NCBI GenBank assembly: GCA_964551985.1
Contig: CAZKFG010000030.1
Coordinates: forward strand, 1-26,809
Reading direction: 5' to 3'
DNA from: CAZKFG01 sp964551985
GTDB lineage: Bacteria; Bacillota; Negativicutes; Acidaminococcales; JAISLQ01
DNA: 26,809 nt
A program made the translations under genes and the position numbers. Of this stretch, positions 8,174 to 16,306 are shown piece after piece. The notes beneath the pieces were generated by a model, which was not told the origin of the DNA, did not search any database, and saw only the letters and a program-made list of their open reading frames with translations. Position 1 is the stretch's first letter; every line of letters begins with the position of its first letter.

Positions 8174-9298
8174 TTACAAGGTTTCTACAAAGCTTTGAAT
8201 TTTTGTTCTGTATTGACCAGCGCCTTCGCTACTTTGGTCTATATTGATGCAAAGGTTTCTAACTTTTGCCTTATCAAAAGCATTAGCTAGCATTGGGTAT
8301 TCATATTCTTCAACATCGCAAAAACTCATAAGGCAAATTACAACACCGTCAGCGTTAGTATTTTTGACCATATCAATTATTTGCTCTGCTCTTGTGTTAT
8401 TAACTTCATAAACAGTAGCGCAACCTGTCCTGTTTTGCCATTGGTCTGCAAGCGATTGTAGTGCAAGTCCAGAATTTGGAATAGGTGTTCTATATTGGCG
8501 GGATTCTTGAGCAAGGTCATCACCGACTACTGCAATACCATTTTCAGCTAGAATGTCGAGCATTTCGTTTGGTTCTGCGGTTATGCCTGTTAGAATTACT
8601 TTTTTACCAGTCCAATTGTGTTTAGGTAGTGCGTTTAAGCCTTCTAATACTTCTTTTAAAAGTGCCAAATGTTCTGATTTTTCCATAAATAAAGCACTTT
8701 TAATAACGGCATGACGCACTTTTGGTGTGATAACGTCTAGGTGGTCGTTTGCTATTTGTGCAAATTTCATCATTAAATCATTGTGTTCGTTATAAAGCTT
8801 AATACTTTGTTGCAAAGCTTCTTCGGTAATTTTTGTGCCAGCGATTTTCTCTAGCTTTTCTTTAACAACTTCATATTCAGCAGCCATATAATCACGTGCG
8901 CCTTTATCCGTTCTGTTTTGCGGTTGAATAAAGCCAATTAAAGGAATATCTTTTACGCCAACTCGCCAAGCACCGCTCATACCTCTGAAAGTATCACATA
9001 AAATAGGCATGATAACGGCTGACATACCTTTAAAGTAACCTAGCATTCCATATTCTAAACAAGAGCGCATAATCGAGCAGATAAATACTGGTGCGTATTG
9101 ACCTGCTAGAGCTGGATTTACCTGTCCGCCCCACAATCCAAAAGGAATCATACCTGCGGCATGAACTACTTCGCCAGGTGTATAGATTGGGAAACAGCCA
9201 ATAACTTTTTTGCCTTCGCCTAGATATTTTTTGAACATTGTATTAGGGTTATCAGCAATATCTTGAAGTTTTTTTAATGTCAAATCTAAATTAGCCAT
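8174..9298 (-). CDS. 2-hydroxyacyl-CoA dehydratase beta subunit (HadC/FldC/HgdB type)
   Basis: 374 residues. Its ATG overlaps the alpha-subunit stop by 8 nt (ATGGCTAA) with AAGGAGG 6 nt before it, indicating coupled translation. By recollection of the Acidaminococcus HgdB sequence, conserved blocks align through the protein: MFKKYLGEGKKVIGCFPIYTPGEVVHAAGMIP, ILCDTFRGMS and MSFCDVEEYEYPML. The cysteines expected to hold the subunit's iron-sulfur cluster are present at 74 (VFICSI), 101 (LCDT) and 327 (FCD). With the alpha subunit it removes water from an (R)-2-hydroxyacyl-CoA through a ketyl radical. Whether the substrate is lactoyl-, 2-hydroxybutyryl-, hydroxyisocaproyl-, phenyllactyl- or 2-hydroxyglutaryl-CoA cannot be decided here. 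Confidence 0.93.
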   Translation of the reverse strand: MANLDLTLKKLQDIADNPNTMFKKYLGEGKKVIGCFPIYTPGEVVHAAGMIPFGLWGGQVNPALAGQYAPVFICSIMRSCLEYGMLGYFKGMSAVIMPILCDTFRGMSGAWRVGVKDIPLIGFIQPQNRTDKGARDYMAAEYEVVKEKLEKIAGTKITEEALQQSIKLYNEHNDLMMKFAQIANDHLDVITPKVRHAVIKSALFMEKSEHLALLKEVLEGLNALPKHNWTGKKVILTGITAEPNEMLDILAENGIAVVGDDLAQESRQYRTPIPNSGLALQSLADQWQNRTGCATVYEVNNTRAEQIIDMVKNTNADGVVICLMSFCDVEEYEYPMLANAFDKAKVRNLCINIDQSSEGAGQYRTKIQSFVETL

Positions 9299-10562
9299 TT
9301 TTTGCCTCCTTGTTTTGCTGCATAATTTCTACCAAACCTTGAACCCTTGTTTCAAATTGCGCTTCGCTATATACTCTGTTGTCAGATTGGTCGCCGTCAA
9401 AATTAGCAATCGGCACACCAGTTCTATCTTCTACAATTCCTTTACCAACGTATATATGGAAGGTCATCATTTTACAGCTTCTATTGACATGGCAGAGCAT
9501 TCCATCGCACTTGTAATCTTCAATAGTATCTGAGCGTCTGTTCATAATATTTTCAGTAGAAAAACTATTTGTCGAAGACCAAGCATAAGCTCTTGCCATA
9601 TCATAAAGGTCGCCTGGTTTGTAAGCTACATTCCAAGCTGTTACATAACCGTTGATAACAGCGTTGACGTTGTAGTTTCTCAAGGTTTTTAAATTATGCC
9701 CCAAGTTTGGCCAGCAGGCAATTCCTTCCCAGTGTACACGGTATTTTTCTTCACTCGGGAAGGTTGTTGTACCGTTTGCGATATGTTCTTCAATTTCTTT
9801 TTTGAGTTCCAAAAAGATTTCTGTTGTGCTTTCGTTGCCGCGTGCCAACACCATGCAAGACATGTAATTGAAAAAATCAAAGCCATTAACAGGTGCAGGT
9901 TTGCGCATATTTAGTTTAACAATATCATCAAATAATTTGCAATTAATTTGTGACCGTTCTTGCACTTTTAAGAATTTTTCTTGGTCAAACTTTTTGCCTG
10001 TAAAATCAGAAATCTTGACAATCAAATCTTCAATTTGACTTTGGATATATTTTATTTTATGCGGTGCAACAGGTTCGTTATCATAGTTATACAGACAATC
10101 GACAAAAAATATAGGAATATTTAAATCACGTGCCAAGCACTCATACCATTTCATCAATTGAGTACAACTATTATTTGCCAAAAGTAAAAAGTCTGGCACA
10201 GGCATTAGTGGATCTGCTTTGTCATAACCTGGTTCTTGGATTTTATGAGCTAAACCGATATTAAGACGTGCATAAGAACAAATATTCATTGGATAGCGCA
10301 GTGGTCCTTCGGAATAACCGATAAGTTCTTCTTCTAAATGTTTTGCCGAAATAGCTGCTGCGTTATTTTCAGGATAAAGTACTGGAACACCTAGTGTTTC
10401 ACAAATTTCTTGTGGGAAAATAGCTGTCGACCAGCCAATTTTCTCGCCTCTTTTTTTTGCTTCAAATGCCGCTTTATATATACCTGCAGTTTGTGCATTA
10501 ACCAAAACGCGTGATTTTGGTAATGGTTTTTTAGGTTTTTTTACCTCTGTAGTTTCCGACAT
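9291..10562 (-). CDS. 2-hydroxyacyl-CoA dehydratase alpha subunit (HadB/FldB/HgdA type)
   Basis: 423 residues from the ATG at 10562. A longer in-frame TTG start at 10577 is rejected because the GGGAGGT ribosome site falls inside that extension. Signature blocks include KIGWSTAIFPQEI, NICSYARLNIG, LLLANNSCTQLMKWYE, EGIACWP, HVNRSCKMM and FDGDQSDNRVYSEAQFETRVQGL. The three cysteines that ligate the alpha [4Fe-4S] cluster in HadB correspond to 95, 133 and 363, leaving one iron site open for the thioester carbonyl as in the family. It lacks the long insert of 2-hydroxyglutaryl-CoA dehydratase alpha subunits as I recall them, which places it nearer HadB/FldB. It forms the heterodimer with the following gene and is activated by the preceding ATPase. 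Confidence 0.93.
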   Translation of the reverse strand: MSETTEVKKPKKPLPKSRVLVNAQTAGIYKAAFEAKKRGEKIGWSTAIFPQEICETLGVPVLYPENNAAAISAKHLEEELIGYSEGPLRYPMNICSYARLNIGLAHKIQEPGYDKADPLMPVPDFLLLANNSCTQLMKWYECLARDLNIPIFFVDCLYNYDNEPVAPHKIKYIQSQIEDLIVKISDFTGKKFDQEKFLKVQERSQINCKLFDDIVKLNMRKPAPVNGFDFFNYMSCMVLARGNESTTEIFLELKKEIEEHIANGTTTFPSEEKYRVHWEGIACWPNLGHNLKTLRNYNVNAVINGYVTAWNVAYKPGDLYDMARAYAWSSTNSFSTENIMNRRSDTIEDYKCDGMLCHVNRSCKMMTFHIYVGKGIVEDRTGVPIANFDGDQSDNRVYSEAQFETRVQGLVEIMQQNKEAKNG

Positions 10563-10580
10563 TTTTCTACCTCCCAAAAT

Positions 10581-11366
10581 TTATTGTTTAGCTTTTACAA
10601 GCTCACCATACGCTAGTACTGCCGCACCTATAGCACCGGCTAATTGACAGTCTTCATGTACTAAAATATCCGTCTTTAGCTCTTGTTCCATAAGTTCGAC
10701 AACACCCATGTTTAAAGCCACCCCACCACTCATAGCAACATCAGGAATAATCCCATTTCTAAACGCTAGCGCTGACACTCTTTTGGCTACAGACCTGTGT
10801 ATTCCATTAACTAAATCTTCGATTTTCACACCAGATGATAATTTTGATATAACCTCAGATTCAGCAAAAACCGTGCAAACATTGCTAATACTCACTTCTT
10901 CGGTCGCCTTAAGGCCTATCTTTCCGAGTTCGCTTACCTGTACATTAACAATTCTTGCCATTACATCTAAAAATTTTCCCGTACCCGCCGCACACTTCTC
11001 ATTCATTACAAAATTCTCTAGCATACCCTCTGGGCTGACTTTCAATATCTTTACGTCTTGCCCACCGATGTCTATAATTGTCCTTACTGTCGGGAACAAA
11101 AAATTTACACCTTTAGCGTGACAACTAAGCTCGCTTTTTTGACTGTCGGCATGTGAGAAAGTAAACCGTCCATAGCCTGTGACCATAATCCTGTCAATTT
11201 GTTCTTTTTTGGCGCCTGCATTTTCAAGTACTTTATCAAATACATCACTAGGTCCTGTCGTTCCGGTACCTAGCTGCACCAAAGCACGTGCGATAATTTC
11301 TTTTCCATCTTTTAGTACAACCGCTTTGCAAGCTGTAGAACCAATATCTATTCCTAATGTCAACAT
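10581..11366 (-). CDS. 2-hydroxyacyl-CoA dehydratase activator ATPase (HadI/HgdC type)
   Basis: 261 residues, the usual size; start at 11366 with AGGAGA 8 nt upstream. It is an ASKHA-fold ATPase: phosphate-binding LGIDIGSTACKAVV (4-17), second motif IIDIGGQDVK (97-106) and adenosine motif MSGGVALNMGV near the C-terminus. Cys125 (EKCAAGTG) and Cys164 (SNVCTVFAESEV) match the two cysteines which, in the homodimer, hold a single [4Fe-4S] cluster between the subunits. ATP hydrolysis drives one low-potential electron from ferredoxin or flavodoxin into the dehydratase. It sits 18 bp upstream of the alpha subunit. The order CoA-transferase, activator, alpha, beta is the same as the hadA-hadI-hadB-hadC cluster known from Clostridioides. 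Confidence 0.95.
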   Translation of the reverse strand: MLTLGIDIGSTACKAVVLKDGKEIIARALVQLGTGTTGPSDVFDKVLENAGAKKEQIDRIMVTGYGRFTFSHADSQKSELSCHAKGVNFLFPTVRTIIDIGGQDVKILKVSPEGMLENFVMNEKCAAGTGKFLDVMARIVNVQVSELGKIGLKATEEVSISNVCTVFAESEVISKLSSGVKIEDLVNGIHRSVAKRVSALAFRNGIIPDVAMSGGVALNMGVVELMEQELKTDILVHEDCQLAGAIGAAVLAYGELVKAKQ

Positions 11367-11381
11367 AAAAAGTCTCCTAGC

Positions 11382-11400
11382 AAACGGCTTTATGCCGTTT
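11382..11400 (+). terminator. Hairpin in the CoA-transferase/activator gap, T-tail on the plus strand
   Basis: A 7-bp stem (11382-11388 with 11394-11400) with a 5-nt loop is followed on the plus strand by TATTTTTTAT. In the direction of the operon (minus) it is preceded by A-rich sequence and has no U-run. It would stop antisense transcription, or act as an RNA structure between the first and second genes. Confidence 0.45.
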
Positions 11401-11424
11401 TATTTTTTATAGTGCCTTATCTTT

Positions 11425-12609
11425 TTATATAGCACCTTGTTTTTTAAGCTCATCTAGCTCTTCTTTAGTAAGTCCTAACCTACCGCAAAATATCTCTTCA
11501 TTATATTCGCCAATTTCAGGACCTGCCCACTTCACTTCACCTGGAACGCCTGATATTACAGGAGTTACGTTTTGCATAGCAATTTCGCCAAATTTTTTCG
11601 TTGGGACTTTAATGATTGCATTTCTTTCTTTAAAATGTGGGTCGTTCATTATATCCACAACCGTATAAATCTTACAGTTTGGCACTTCATCACCAAGTGC
11701 ATCTAGGCACTCTTGGATTGTGTGGTTTTTAATCCACTCTTCGGCAATGCAGTTAATTTCATCACGATTTCTATTTCTACCTACAGCAGTCGCATATTCC
11801 GGGCTTTCAAGAAGATCAGCTCTGCCTATACCTTTAGCAAATGCTGCAAAAATAGCATCGCCTGCAACAGATAGCGCCAAATATTCGCCGTCTTTAGTCA
11901 AAAAATGTCCTGATGGAATTGTTACAAAAGTACCATTACCAATACGACGCCTTACAGTACCATCATAAGAATACTCAGCTAAAATAGACTCTTGCATACG
12001 CAATGTGGTTTCGGTTAAGCTACAATCTATTCTGCGACCTATGCCACTTCCAACAACATCACGATTGTAAATAGCGAACATAATCCCAATAGCGGCAAAC
12101 TGTGCTGTCATAAAATCAGCAACCGAAACACCAGGTTTTATTGGCGGACCATCAGCTTCGCCTGTTACATGTAAAAATCCACCTTGTGCCAAACCCATGC
12201 GATCAAAACCAGGTTTATGGCTATATGGACCTGTAAGTCCATAACCAGAAGAACTGCAATAAATAAGTCTTGGATTATGAGCATGAAGTTTTTCCCAAGT
12301 AAAGCCTAGTTTTTCAAAGACACCTGGACGAAAATTTTCAATCAAAACATCAGCGTCTTTTAAAAGTTCCCAAACAAGCTCTTTACCTTTAGGATTTTTC
12401 AAATCAATACTAACAGTCTTTTTATTACGACCTTCAACTTGAAACCACATATCTTTTATGCGCCCCATACCACGCATCAAGTCGCCACCTTTTGGTGGTT
12501 CTATCTTGATTATTTCCGCGCCAAAGTCTCCCATTAAAGTTCCTGCCCACGGACCTGCCAAGATATTGCCAATTTCAACAACTTTTAAGCCCTCTAAACA
12601 ACTTGCCAT
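11425..12609 (-). CDS. Family III (CaiB/BaiF) CoA-transferase, HadA/FldA-like
   Basis: 394 residues from the ATG at 12609, with GGGAG 8 nt upstream. An upstream TTG frame extension (12630) contains the ribosome site and is rejected. Family marks are LEGLKVVEIGNILAGPWAGTLMGDFGAEIIKIEPP at the N-terminus, a RNKKTVSIDLKNPKG block, ENFRPGVFEKLGF and YCSSSGYGLTGPYSHKPGFD. Asp165 in VSVADFMTAQFAAIG is the expected nucleophile that forms the aspartyl-CoA anhydride in formyl-CoA transferase relatives. It would move CoA from an enoyl- or acyl-CoA product to the incoming 2-hydroxy acid, as HadA and FldA do. It is first gene of the operon, 70 bp downstream of a sigma-54 promoter. No 2-hydroxyacid dehydrogenase accompanies it, so the hydroxy acid itself may be the imported substrate. 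Confidence 0.92.
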   Translation of the reverse strand: MASCLEGLKVVEIGNILAGPWAGTLMGDFGAEIIKIEPPKGGDLMRGMGRIKDMWFQVEGRNKKTVSIDLKNPKGKELVWELLKDADVLIENFRPGVFEKLGFTWEKLHAHNPRLIYCSSSGYGLTGPYSHKPGFDRMGLAQGGFLHVTGEADGPPIKPGVSVADFMTAQFAAIGIMFAIYNRDVVGSGIGRRIDCSLTETTLRMQESILAEYSYDGTVRRRIGNGTFVTIPSGHFLTKDGEYLALSVAGDAIFAAFAKGIGRADLLESPEYATAVGRNRNRDEINCIAEEWIKNHTIQECLDALGDEVPNCKIYTVVDIMNDPHFKERNAIIKVPTKKFGEIAMQNVTPVISGVPGEVKWAGPEIGEYNEEIFCGRLGLTKEELDELKKQGAI

Positions 12610-12667
12610 ACATTCATCTCCCTTTTTCAAAAAATTTTGCTGATTTAGTTCTTCTTAACACTGTAAA

Positions 12668-12683
12668 GCAATTTGTATGCCAA
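12668..12683 (-). promoter_or_regulatory. Sigma-54 promoter of the CoA-transferase/dehydratase operon
   Basis: On the minus strand TTGGCAT-N5-ATTGCTTT, with GG (12681-12680) and GC (12669-12668) exactly 10 nt apart. The predicted start of transcription is around 12655, about 45 nt before the start codon. No TTGACA-type promoter is seen in the 216-bp gap. Confidence 0.85.
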
Positions 12684-12759
12684 AAACTCAAAAGCCTGTC
12701 TAACGCTCAATAAAGCTTTTTAGGTTTTCATATCACACATGTTTTTCCTCTTTAAAACT

Positions 12760-12768
12760 ATCCTAATT
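12760..12768 (+). promoter_or_regulatory. ATCCTAATT motif upstream of the dehydratase-operon promoter
   Basis: ATCCTAATT lies about 80 bp upstream of the -24 element, a normal distance for an enhancer-type activator site. It is identical to the two sites in the divergent region at 16153 and 16184. Confidence 0.5.
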
Positions 12769-12805
12769 GAACAAAAAAATTCTCCTATTTATCTCCAAAT
12801 TATTT

Positions 12806-12819
12806 TTAGGATAACCTAA
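12806..12819. promoter_or_regulatory. TTAGG-ATAA-CCTAA inverted repeat
   Basis: A perfect 5+5 inverted repeat about 125 bp upstream of the sigma-54 promoter contains TTAGGAT, the complement of the shared motif core. It may be a second activator site. It also lies 7 bp after the stop of the carrier gene and is followed on the minus strand by AAATAATTT, so a weak terminator is an alternative. Confidence 0.4.
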
Positions 12820-12825
12820 TTCTCA

Positions 12826-14031
12826 TTACGCCTTTTTGTTACGCAAAAGCAGTGTGCAAACGCTTGCAATCAATGCCCCGACTAAAAAAATATAATATGA
12901 ACCGACATACATTCCGTAATTAGTCTTATAAATCGCCATAATAAGTGGTCCTATAAAACCTGAAATGATTGTGGCAGTAGTTGTCCAACCATAATTTTGC
13001 TGAAAATATCTAACTCCGTAATAACACTTACTAAAGCTCACACCAATTACTGCAATCGCGCCATAAGATAAACCACACAAAATAAAGGCGAAAATCAGCA
13101 TAAACACAGATTTTTGACCAAACAATAAAAGCAAAAAGCTCAAAGTAAATACAAAGCAGTTGAGCAGCATTGTTTTTTTACTACCAAATTTATCCCATAC
13201 AATTCCAAACAGAAGTCTACCCATAGCATTTGTAACAGACATAAGACCAAGCGCAAACACCGCGTTTGATATTGTACCGCCGCCTTCCATCACAATCGGC
13301 ACAGCATTACCAAAAATCCCAACCCCGCCAGCAACGATAATTAAGCGCATCAGCCAAAACAGCCAAAAATCTCTGTCTTTTATCATATTTTTCCAATGTA
13401 CGTCTTTTTCGCTTTGCTCTGATGCTGAATTATTATTCACACTTACATTTTTACTCTCAGGTATTTTTATCTGCCAATAAGTTAAAAAAAGCACCAAAAA
13501 AATCAAGCCACAAATGTACATTAAGCCCAATCGCCAACTAAATAAAAAAAGTGTGTATTCGCAAAATTTTGCCCAAAACAAAGAGCTTATACCCAACCCA
13601 GACTGCATAAGTCCAGAGATGACGCCTGTATTATGCGGAAAATGCAAATTAGAAACGTACAAAACAATATTGTAAATAACACCAAAAAAAATACCGCTTA
13701 AAACACCACCAAACAAATACATAACAAACAAATTACTACTAAAAGACAAAACCAAAAAACCAAGTGAAAAGCAAAAACTAGCCAGCAAGTAAGTTGTTTT
13801 TATAGGTAAAAACTTGTTTAACATACCAGCTAGAATTATCCCAATCGGGAAACACATCATTATCAAATTAAAAATAAAAACAACATCACTTCTCGTCCAG
13901 CCCATCTCCAACTCAATAGGTTGCAAAAACATCGACCAAGTGTACACAAAGCCGAGCATACCCATAGCCAAAAGTCCTGCAATAACGGTTTTTAGTTGTT
14001 GCCTGTTTTCTATATTCAAAAAACTAGTCAT
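12826..14031 (-). CDS. MFS carrier, oxalate/formate-antiporter-like (OFA) monocarboxylate transporter
   Basis: 401 residues from the ATG at 14031, which has GCGAGG 6 nt before it. A longer frame starting at 14094 overlaps the enoate-reductase end by 40 nt without a ribosome site and is less likely. There are twelve predicted membrane segments in two halves, separated by a charged loop (about residues 190-215, KIPESKNVSVNNNSASEQSEKD read in part). Features such as YTWSMFLQPIELEMGWTRSDV early in the protein, NAMGRLLFGIVWDKFGSKKT in the second half and a final LRNKKA tail are typical of OFA-like carriers of small carboxylates. It is cotranscribed with the enoate reductase (23-bp gap), so it may import the enoate or 2-hydroxy acid or export the saturated product. 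The substrate is inferred from context only. Confidence 0.85.
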   Translation of the reverse strand: MTSFLNIENRQQLKTVIAGLLAMGMLGFVYTWSMFLQPIELEMGWTRSDVVFIFNLIMMCFPIGIILAGMLNKFLPIKTTYLLASFCFSLGFLVLSFSSNLFVMYLFGGVLSGIFFGVIYNIVLYVSNLHFPHNTGVISGLMQSGLGISSLFWAKFCEYTLFLFSWRLGLMYICGLIFLVLFLTYWQIKIPESKNVSVNNNSASEQSEKDVHWKNMIKDRDFWLFWLMRLIIVAGGVGIFGNAVPIVMEGGGTISNAVFALGLMSVTNAMGRLLFGIVWDKFGSKKTMLLNCFVFTLSFLLLLFGQKSVFMLIFAFILCGLSYGAIAVIGVSFSKCYYGVRYFQQNYGWTTTATIISGFIGPLIMAIYKTNYGMYVGSYYIFLVGALIASVCTLLLRNKKA

Positions 14032-14054
14032 ACCAAACCTCGCTTTTAAAGCTG

Positions 14055-16058
14055 CTAAATACTGCTTGCCAATTGCACCGCCATAGTTATGCAATCAAAA
14101 ATCTTACCAGGCTTTAGTGCATCACCAATAATATGCAGTTTTGGCAACTCTCCTTGCAGCTGATTATACAAAGCATTCTCGCACCTAGAACCAATCGCTA
14201 AAACAACCGTATCTGCGTAAATGGAACTTGTTTTCCCGTCAGCATCTTGCAAAGTTACCTCATTTTCATTTATCTTTATAACCTTGTGACTAACAAGACA
14301 CTTTATACCAAGCTGACTTATATGTTTTTTAGCAACCCAGCGAGTGCTTATGCCAATATCTTTGCCGACATCATCAAAAAGCTCTACTATTGTCACATCT
14401 CTATTACTCATCTTTAGCATCGCTTTAATATTCTGTTCGGTATCCGCCTGATGCAAAGCCAAAAACTTCACTTGTTCGCCACTTAGCGTTCCTTCATCAG
14501 CAAGTAAAATTGCCGTCTCACAACCGACCGCACCGCCGCCCACAACAACGACTTTTTTACCTGCAATTTTTCTGCCAAGCAAAATATCTTGAGCAAGCAC
14601 AATATTTTTTGCATCAGCAGCTACAAAATCAGGCATTATCGGCGTACTTCCTGTCGCTATAACAACCTCATCTGCCGCAAAATCTTTTATATTTTCTGCT
14701 GTAGCTATCTTGTTTAAACAAACATCTATGCCGAGTTTTTTTAGCATTGCCTCTTGATATGTTATAAGATGCCTAAATTCATGCTTGCCAAGAGGCACTT
14801 TTGCACAATGCAGTTGACCACCAAGTTTATCTTCTTTTTCCCATAATGTGATATTATGCCCGCGCATAGCGGCTGTGATGGCAAACTCCATTGCCGCCGT
14901 GCCACCACCTACAACCAGTATCCGTTTGCGATCTTGCGCTTTTTCAAGCACAAATTCATACTCTCGTCCGGCGTGGTAGTTTATCATACACCTAACGTCG
15001 CGACCGGAAAAACGTCTGTCAAAACACCCTTGACCACAAGCAATGCAGCGCCTTATCTCTTGCAGTCTTCCTTCTTGCGCTTTGTTTGGCAAATATGGGT
15101 CGCAAAGCAGCGGTCTACCCATATTAACCATATCTGCCATGCCCATAGCAAGCAGCTTTTCCGCCGCCACAGGGTCATTAATCCTATTACTTGCTATAAC
15201 AGGGATATTTACAGCATTTTTAATATTTGCTGCCAAATAGCCAAATCCGGCAGTAGGAAGCTCTCCTGTTGTCTGTGGTATTTTAGATTCATGCCAACCA
15301 CCTGTGACGTTAATTGCATCAATGCCCGCTTTTTCAAGCAAAATAGCTACCTGCACTGCCTGCTCATTAGTATTGCCACCACTTACAAAGTCATGTCCGC
15401 TCAATCTTATAAATAAAGGATAATCTGCTCCTACTGCTGCTTTTACCTTGCGAATTAGTTCAATTGCAAACAAACAACGATTTTCAAGCTCACCACCATA
15501 TTCATCTTCACGTAAATTGGTATAAGGCGAGAGAAATTCGGCAATTAAATAGCCCGCACTGCCAATTAATTCTATCCCATCAAACCCTACTTTTTTGGCC
15601 CTCTGTGCCGCTTTGACAAAACTATTTTGTATAGATTCTATATCATCTTTTGTCATCTGGCGCGGCATCTCACGAGTGTATTTGCTTTGCACCGCCGACG
15701 GCGCCAGAGGCTGACCACCAATTTCTTTGGCTTTGGCATAACCACCGGCGTGGTACAGTTGTGCAACTATTTTACAATCATGCTGATGTACCGCGTCTGT
15801 TAGCATTTTAAAACCATCGTTAAACTTATCATCATATATGCACATTACCTGAAAAGAGCGCCCAAGCTCGTGCACTGCACAACCACCGACAGTAATCATA
15901 CCAACCCCGCCCTTTGCTCGTTCTTTGTAATAGGCAACAAGGCGCGCATTGACAAAACCATCGGGTGAATAGCTATGGTTGATGCAAGGCATTACAATGC
16001 GATTTTTTAGTTTCATACTGGCAATATCAATCGGTTTGAATAAGTAGTTAAACTCCAT
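14055..16058 (-). CDS. 2-enoate reductase / 2,4-dienoyl-CoA reductase-type flavo-iron-sulfur enzyme (FldZ/FadH-like)
   Basis: 667 residues, the size of clostridial enoate reductases. Start at 16058 behind AGGAGG. An Old-Yellow-Enzyme barrel (1-330) holds FMN. Tyr170 (GSAGYLIAEFLSP) and His256 (GGWHESKIP) match the catalytic Tyr and His of E. coli FadH. Cysteines 338, 341, 345 and 357 (C-x2-C-x3-C-x11-C) bind a [4Fe-4S] cluster. The C-terminal half carries FAD- and NAD(P)H-binding loops, LVVGGGTAAMEFA (381-393) and VVVGGGAVGCETAILLADEG. A stretch beginning at GTLSGEQVKFLALHQAD resembles clostridial 2-enoate reductases and is absent from FadH as I recall it, favouring an enzyme that reduces free enoates such as cinnamate, crotonate or related acids with NADH. 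It has its own sigma-54 promoter and is divergent from crotonase-hbd. Confidence 0.9.
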   Translation of the reverse strand: MEFNYLFKPIDIASMKLKNRIVMPCINHSYSPDGFVNARLVAYYKERAKGGVGMITVGGCAVHELGRSFQVMCIYDDKFNDGFKMLTDAVHQHDCKIVAQLYHAGGYAKAKEIGGQPLAPSAVQSKYTREMPRQMTKDDIESIQNSFVKAAQRAKKVGFDGIELIGSAGYLIAEFLSPYTNLREDEYGGELENRCLFAIELIRKVKAAVGADYPLFIRLSGHDFVSGGNTNEQAVQVAILLEKAGIDAINVTGGWHESKIPQTTGELPTAGFGYLAANIKNAVNIPVIASNRINDPVAAEKLLAMGMADMVNMGRPLLCDPYLPNKAQEGRLQEIRRCIACGQGCFDRRFSGRDVRCMINYHAGREYEFVLEKAQDRKRILVVGGGTAAMEFAITAAMRGHNITLWEKEDKLGGQLHCAKVPLGKHEFRHLITYQEAMLKKLGIDVCLNKIATAENIKDFAADEVVIATGSTPIMPDFVAADAKNIVLAQDILLGRKIAGKKVVVVGGGAVGCETAILLADEGTLSGEQVKFLALHQADTEQNIKAMLKMSNRDVTIVELFDDVGKDIGISTRWVAKKHISQLGIKCLVSHKVIKINENEVTLQDADGKTSSIYADTVVLAIGSRCENALYNQLQGELPKLHIIGDALKPGKIFDCITMAVQLASSI

Positions 16059-16094
16059 TAAAATAACCTCCTAATCATTGTTTAATAATATAAA

Positions 16095-16110
16095 GCAATA
16101 AGCGTGCCAT
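16095..16110 (-). promoter_or_regulatory. Sigma-54 promoter of the enoate-reductase operon
   Basis: On the minus strand ATGGCAC-N5-TATTGCTTT, with GG (16108-16107) and GC (16096-16095) 10 nt apart, about 37 nt before the enoate-reductase ATG. Confidence 0.87.
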
Positions 16111-16152
16111 ATAGCAAACTAACCATATACAGCTTATTTTTCAAATCCCAAA

Positions 16153-16161
16153 ATCCTAATT
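16153..16161 (+). promoter_or_regulatory. ATCCTAATT motif, copy 1 in the divergent region
   Basis: First of two identical 9-mers between the divergent sigma-54 promoters, about 45-55 bp from the -24 element of the enoate-reductase promoter. Its start is 31 bp from copy 2, close to three helical turns, so both would lie on the same DNA face. Confidence 0.55.
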
Positions 16162-16183
16162 AACAAATAAACAGCATTTTTTT

Positions 16184-16192
16184 ATCCTAATT
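16184..16192 (+). promoter_or_regulatory. ATCCTAATT motif, copy 2 in the divergent region
   Basis: Second identical 9-mer, about 60 bp upstream of the -24 element of the crotonase promoter. It is likely shared by both divergent promoters as an activator-binding element. Confidence 0.55.
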
Positions 16193-16250
16193 TTTGAAAA
16201 CTTATTGCGAAAATTAATAAAACACTGCTTTGTGAGCAGCCCACACCTTT

Positions 16251-16266
16251 TGGCATAAAAATTGCT
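16251..16266 (+). promoter_or_regulatory. Sigma-54 promoter of the crotonase-hbd operon
   Basis: TGGCAT-N5-TTGCT with GG (16252-16253) and GC (16264-16265) 10 nt apart. The predicted start is near 16277, about 30 nt before the crotonase ATG. Confidence 0.85.
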
Positions 16267-16306
16267 TTAAATTAATAAATGTTTTTAAAAATCAAAAGGA
16301 GGTACT

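Noticed and set aside
10708..11121. 137-codon plus-strand frame
   Set aside because: Antisense to the dehydratase activator, whose ATPase motifs and cysteines are intact; no independent evidence for it.
14032..14094. Longer start for the MFS carrier overlapping the enoate reductase
   Set aside because: No ribosome site at 14094, while GCGAGG is well placed for the ATG at 14031 and the extra residues are encoded inside the upstream gene's end.
14856..15416. 186-codon plus-strand frame
   Set aside because: It lies wholly antisense to the well-supported enoate reductase gene and has no ribosome site or recognisable motif; it is a shadow frame.
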